DNA from: Bin87 sp965204395
GTDB lineage: Bacteria; Chloroflexota; Dehalococcoidia; Lucifugimonadales; UBA3495
Assembly: GCA_965204395.1 (NCBI GenBank)
Contig: OZ241987.1
Coordinates: 3,658,001-3,722,000 of the forward strand
Length of the DNA: 64,000 nt
Direction of reading: 5' to 3'
Part shown: positions 60,391 to 64,000 of the stretch, in pieces
Layout of the letters: every line of letters starts with the position of its first letter
Position numbering within the stretch: the first letter of the stretch is position 1
The notes under the pieces: generated by a model
Told to the model about the DNA's origin: nothing
Databases searched by the model: none
The model's input: only the letters and a program-made list of their open reading frames with translations
Translations under genes and position numbers: made by a program

Positions 60391-60537
60391 AATTCGTCGC
60401 GGCATCGTGTCGCAGATGGGTGATTGTGACTGTCGTATCTGTGGCTCAAAAATTTCTGTCGAACATACAACCCGGCTTGTCCCGCCGGGACGCGGATGCT
60501 ACACTTTCGACACCTCCAAAACCGTTCTGGACATGTG

Positions 60538-61776
60538 ATGGTGGCAACCCCCGACGCCTCTCCCGTCGGTATTTTTTTGAATACAGACCCCTGCCTGGTC
60601 AACTTGCTCACGCAAGTTCAAAAACTGGCCGGCGACTCTGGAATGTCGGCGTACATGGTCGGCGGCCCTGTTCGAGATAATCTTCTGTACCTTCCCGTGA
60701 AGGACCTCGATATCTCCGTCGTGGGAAATGCGCCTGCGCTAGCCGAGCGTCTTGCGGACTCCGTCAGTGGTCGTTTGACCGTCCACCATCGGTTCGGCAC
60801 GGCGACCGTCGTTTCGCAGGGCGCGACCGTCGATCTCGTTACCGCCCGGCGTGAAACCTACCGCCAACCCGGCGCCCTCCCGGATGTACAGCCCGGCGAC
60901 ATCGCCGATGATCTGGCCCGCCGAGATTTCACCGTCAACGCAATGGCGCTGCCCCTTACCGGCAGCGATACCCGGCTCGTCGATCCCCACGGCGGTCGGG
61001 CGGACTTGGATGCTGGTATCATTCGCACCCTGCACCCCGGCAGTTTTCGCGACGACCCCACCCGGATGATGCGAGCCGTGCGGTACTCTTCGCGCCTCGA
61101 TTTTCAGTTGGCCGACACGACCGTGATGGAACTGCAGCATGCGTTGGCCGCGAATGCCTTATCCACCATCTCGGCCGATCGCATCCGGCACGAGTTGGAC
61201 CGGATTTCGGCCGAAATGGCTCCTCTTGGAGCATTCCGACTTGCCGAAAATCTGGGCGTGCTGACCGCTATTCATCCCACTTTGTCCGTCCGCTACTTGT
61301 CATGCGCGCCAGATGGTCAATTCGGGGACCCGTTAGTGTGGTTGTCCGCCCTGGTCTGGCCCTTGTCCCCGACCGAAGCAACGTCGTTCGCCGTCCGCGT
61401 GAACGCGCCGGCCGATTGGATGCGCACCATAGCCGACATCAACAAACTTGTGAGCCGGCTGCCTCAACTTGAGGCCACCGGCCTTTCTCCATCCCGGGTA
61501 TGCGCCATATTGGATGGTCTCGCACCGGCTGCTCTCACCGCCGCACGAGTGCTGGGTCCCCGATTAGCCGCAGACTATATCCAACGCTACCTTGATGACT
61601 GGTGGACCGTTGCCCCTATCTTGAGAGGCACTGACCTGCTGGAACTCGGCGTCCCGCCCGGCCCCTCAGTGGGCGAGGCGTTGCGCGCTCTTCGCAAAGC
61701 GCGTCTTGATGGAATAACTCACACTCGCCAGGACGAGGAGGACCTGGCGCGCGGATGGGGAACAACGTCAAATTGA
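60538..61776 (+). CDS. cca: CCA-adding / poly(A) polymerase-family nucleotidyltransferase
   Basis: The 412-residue enzyme has the head-domain motifs AYMVGGPVRDNLL near 37 and KDLDISVVG near 54 (metal-binding DxD), DLVTARRETY near 98, the neck RRDFTVNAMALPL near 125 and FRDDPTRMMRAVRYSSRLDF near 165. It should add or repair the CCA end of tRNAs, although both window tRNAs encode CCA. The body domain is divergent. ATG 60538 (or GTG 60535) is chosen because the upstream frame adds 14 residues with no motif. It stands alone on the plus strand. Confidence 0.88.
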   Translation: MVATPDASPVGIFLNTDPCLVNLLTQVQKLAGDSGMSAYMVGGPVRDNLLYLPVKDLDISVVGNAPALAERLADSVSGRLTVHHRFGTATVVSQGATVDLVTARRETYRQPGALPDVQPGDIADDLARRDFTVNAMALPLTGSDTRLVDPHGGRADLDAGIIRTLHPGSFRDDPTRMMRAVRYSSRLDFQLADTTVMELQHALAANALSTISADRIRHELDRISAEMAPLGAFRLAENLGVLTAIHPTLSVRYLSCAPDGQFGDPLVWLSALVWPLSPTEATSFAVRVNAPADWMRTIADINKLVSRLPQLEATGLSPSRVCAILDGLAPAALTAARVLGPRLAADYIQRYLDDWWTVAPILRGTDLLELGVPPGPSVGEALRALRKARLDGITHTRQDEEDLARGWGTTSN

Positions 61777-61837
61777 ACCATTTTCAACATACATTCAGAA
61801 GCAACCGCATAAGTTGGTTGCACTGTGAGGAAGTGAA

Positions 61838-62071
61838 GTGGCAACTGCATTCCAGATCCCCGGACCCGTATATTGTGTCGTCTGTAACGAGGAATTGGAT
61901 GGTCCCCATCGCTCAACCTGCCAGATGTGTGGCGGTCCATTCCACCAACCTTGGCTGCCGGATAACGCCTCCCCCAGGTGTGGTCGGGTCGCCAGCCACG
62001 ACGAGACATTGGCCGTAGTTTTCTTGTGCCGCGACTGTTACGACAATCGCCGTCGCCCCAACCAGGAATGA
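61838..62071 (+). CDS. Small zinc-binding protein
   Basis: The 77-residue protein has four Cys pairs or single Cys in treble-clef-like spacing: YCVVCNEEL, CQMCGGPFH, RCG and LCRDCYDN. The N-terminal part resembles ring or zinc-ribbon knuckles. GTG 61838 has GAGGAAG about 6 bases upstream and the gene lies 16 bases before the quinone oxidoreductase start, so they are probably co-transcribed. No family name is given. Confidence 0.65.
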   Translation: MATAFQIPGPVYCVVCNEELDGPHRSTCQMCGGPFHQPWLPDNASPRCGRVASHDETLAVVFLCRDCYDNRRRPNQE

Positions 62072-62087
62072 GGAGCATGGACCACTG

Positions 62088-63125
62088 ATGAAAGCCGTCT
62101 ACATTGAAGCCCACGGAGACGCGGATGTCCTGCAATACGGAGATCGCCCCGACCCGACTCCCGGACCCGGCGACGTCGTGGTCCGCGTCGGCGCCAGCGC
62201 CCTCAATCGCCTTGACATATTCACCCGTGAGGGCCAACGGGGCTTGGAGCGCGAGTTCCCGCCCCCGTTGATCCTGGGCGGCGACACCGCTGGCGAGGTC
62301 GTGGAAACCGGCTCCAACGTTTCCAGCCTGTCCGTCGGGGATCGAGTGGTGGTCAACCCCCGGATCAGTTGCGGCGTGTGCCAGTGGTGCGGCTCCGGAC
62401 GCGACGAGCTATGCCGCAACTCGCGCTTCCTGGGCACCGCCCTCGACGGAAGCTACGCGGAGCAGGTCGTGGTCCCAGAGGTCAATGCCTACCGCCTAGA
62501 GGGCGACGTGTCATTCGCCGATGCCGCCGCCATCCCTACCACGTATCTGCCGGTGTGGAACATGGCCGTGCGCCGCGCTGCTTTGCAGCCCTGGGAAACC
62601 GCGCTCGTGTTCTCGGCATCAGCCGGCGTGGGAGCTGCCGCGATCCAGGTATTCAAAAACGTCGTCGGCGCGACGGTGATCGCCACCACCAGCACTCCCG
62701 AAAAGGCAGAACAAGCCCGCCAACTCGGGGCCGACCACGTCATCAACTACAACGAGGAGGACATCTCCCAGCGTGTTCGCGAGATCACCGGAGGCGCCGG
62801 CGTCGATCTGCTGGTTGACCACGTGGGAGCCGACGTGTGGTCCCACGGTTTCCGTTCCCTCCGCGCCGGCGGACGCTACTGCATCTGCGGGGCCACTAGC
62901 GGCCTCCGCGCCGAGCTGCACTTGGGCCTGCTGTTCAGCCGCCAGGTCGAAATCTACGGCGGGTACATGGGTTCCCGCGAGGACATGCGGCAGATCGTCG
63001 CCAGCCTCAACCGAGGTGTCATCAATCCCGCGATCCACCAAACCTATCCTTTGGCACAGGCCGCCGACGCCCACCGCGCCATGGAGGCCACCAACTTCTT
63101 CGGCAAGCTCCTCCTGCAACCCTGA
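62088..63125 (+). CDS. Zinc-type medium-chain dehydrogenase / quinone oxidoreductase
   Basis: The 345-residue protein has the MDR layout. The catalytic domain has SALNRLDIFTREG near 38, LILGGDTAGEVVETGSNV near 62 and VGDRVVVNP near 82. The structural-zinc lobe has four Cys (CGVCQWCGSGRDELC near 94-108). The Rossmann segment is FSASAGVGAAAIQVFKN near 172, and GGRYCICGATSG lies near 265. It reduces enones or quinones, or oxidises alcohols, with NAD(P)H. The Rossmann glycine motif has Ser where Gly is common (SASAGVG). It follows the small zinc protein gene by 16 bases. Confidence 0.9.
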   Translation: MKAVYIEAHGDADVLQYGDRPDPTPGPGDVVVRVGASALNRLDIFTREGQRGLEREFPPPLILGGDTAGEVVETGSNVSSLSVGDRVVVNPRISCGVCQWCGSGRDELCRNSRFLGTALDGSYAEQVVVPEVNAYRLEGDVSFADAAAIPTTYLPVWNMAVRRAALQPWETALVFSASAGVGAAAIQVFKNVVGATVIATTSTPEKAEQARQLGADHVINYNEEDISQRVREITGGAGVDLLVDHVGADVWSHGFRSLRAGGRYCICGATSGLRAELHLGLLFSRQVEIYGGYMGSREDMRQIVASLNRGVINPAIHQTYPLAQAADAHRAMEATNFFGKLLLQP

Positions 63126-63369
63126 GGCGCCGGAGAGCGCCCTTCGGATCCACGATCGCATCACGTGTACGCGATCTCCCCGGAAATGTCATCGGAAAGC
63201 GCAGCACGGTAATCCCTGGGCGGCATACATCATCGAGATAGTAGTGAGATCGCTCTTTCGGTCGGGGCCTTTGGATCACAGAAAGAGTATGCGTACGGGT
63301 CATCACCTCTGGTAGCTGGGCTTGCTTTTCGTTCTGTTACGAGGGTCCCAGTGCATTCCGGACGGTGAA

Positions 63370-63966
63370 TCAACCGGTTGGATCTCGTCCGATCAACCGC
63401 CCCAACAATCCTTCCAGCCAGCCAGGTTGGCGGGCGGTTTCGGGCTCTCCCTCGGCCGGTTCTCCTACGATCACCACGGTATGTGCCGCCAGGTCGTACA
63501 GGGAGCGTCGCCGTTCCTGATCCATTAATACCAGGCCTACCGACACCAGTTGCAACATGAGCCAGAACAGGGGAAACGCTACGATGATATGGAGCCCACC
63601 CCGTGCCGCTTTCTGCCAGGTGCGCATCCGCCGACCCGTCGTCGCGTCCACGATGTGCGCCCCCGCCACCATGTGCCCCAGCGAACGGCCCCAGTTGAAA
63701 TAGAACAGACCGTACATGCCAGCCCCCAGGATATGAGGGAGGGCCACGTCGTCCACGATCCAGACGTGGATATCCGAGCCAGCGATAAACTCAAACCCCA
63801 GAACGTAGAGTATCAGTTGCCACCATGACAGGTCCGGGCCGCTCAGGACGGCGAAGAGCCCGCGCAGGGCCATCTGCACCAACCCACTTGGGAAACTCCC
63901 GTATATCGTGGTGAAGCCCCGCTCCCATAGGGTGAGGGGGCGCAGTCCCGGCGACTCGGAAGGCAA
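63370..63966 (-). CDS. RDD-family membrane protein
   Basis: The frame codes 198 residues with about four hydrophobic segments and the RDD-type elements YFNWGRSLGHMVAGAHIVDATTGRRMRTWQKAARGG near 90-125 and MDQERRRSLYDLAAHTVVI near 148. RDD proteins are small transporters or transport helpers of unclear substrate. The start shown is TTG 63966, but codons upstream remain open to the window edge, so the true N-terminus may lie beyond 64000. Confidence 0.8.
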   Translation of the reverse strand: MPSESPGLRPLTLWERGFTTIYGSFPSGLVQMALRGLFAVLSGPDLSWWQLILYVLGFEFIAGSDIHVWIVDDVALPHILGAGMYGLFYFNWGRSLGHMVAGAHIVDATTGRRMRTWQKAARGGLHIIVAFPLFWLMLQLVSVGLVLMDQERRRSLYDLAAHTVVIVGEPAEGEPETARQPGWLEGLLGRLIGRDPTG

Positions 63967-64000
63967 GGTTAAGGCGTTCCCAGCAACTCCCCAATCGCGA

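Overview
The window is one contiguous stretch of a high-GC bacterial chromosome. There are no phage structural genes, insertion sequences, CRISPR arrays or rRNA. Four CaiB/BaiF CoA-transferases, a luciferase-type monooxygenase, two Uma2 nucleases, a ComB-like phosphatase, a CAP-domain surface protein and two DinB/mycothiol-type enzymes suggest Chloroflexota (SAR202/Dehalococcoidia-like). That placement is inferred from gene content, not from a marker phylogeny. Genes are dense, often with 1-4 nt overlaps, and several start at GTG or TTG.

Layout. 1-5.4 kb: aroA (cut by the window edge) and tyrA, then a ThDP-dependent decarboxylase-like enzyme, an HpcH/HpaI aldolase and an LLM flavin monooxygenase. 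5.6-7.8 kb: a three-gene overlapping operon with a YtkA/FixH-like protein, a CtaG-like oxidase assembly protein and a DUF6338 protein. 7.9-19.9 kb: a CoA-thioester catabolic region with four CaiB/BaiF CoA-transferases, a MaoC-type hydratase, an SDR and an enoyl-CoA hydratase, interspersed with small membrane proteins and a Uma2 nuclease. 19.9-26.1 kb: a retropepsin-like protein, NudC, an orphan CHC2-like zinc protein, a secreted zincin, Pth, and a tandem UspA protein behind a good promoter/operator. 26.3-30.1 kb: a TlpA-like thioredoxin with in-frame TGA at the first active-site Cys, then rpsF-ssb-rpsR and a parvulin-like foldase. 30.1-36.2 kb: hom-thrC-folE, then a FemAB-like/GT4/DUF502 operon. 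36.4-48.4 kb: a PIG-L-like protein, a zinc-ribbon/GT39 fusion, two oligopeptide ABC ATPases, a repeat-rich intergenic region, a Ser/Gly-rich surface protein, two tandem DinB-type enzymes, an acyl-CoA synthetase and ComB. 48.5-64 kb: an NHL propeller, a chlorite-dismutase/HemQ-like protein, Uma2, nadA, miaB, tRNA-Ser, a dispersed repeat, tRNA-Ile, an Eis-like GNAT, a VOC protein, a CAP-domain gene split by an amber codon, HIBADH, a CCA-adding-type enzyme, a quinone oxidoreductase and an RDD protein.

The most notable observation is the TlpA gene (26347-27093). Its two halves are in the same frame, the only stop is TGA exactly at the first Cys of the W-C-x-x-C motif, and a 6-bp GC stem-loop follows at the spacing expected for a bacterial SECIS. 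It is a strong selenoprotein candidate. Other items for a second look: a two-copy strand-asymmetric intergenic repeat, several enzymes that have lost hallmark catalytic residues (an SDR, a PIG-L protein and one CoA-transferase), a zinc-ribbon/glycosyltransferase fusion, an operator-like palindrome before uspA, and a recurring GGGGCGA-stem terminator family.
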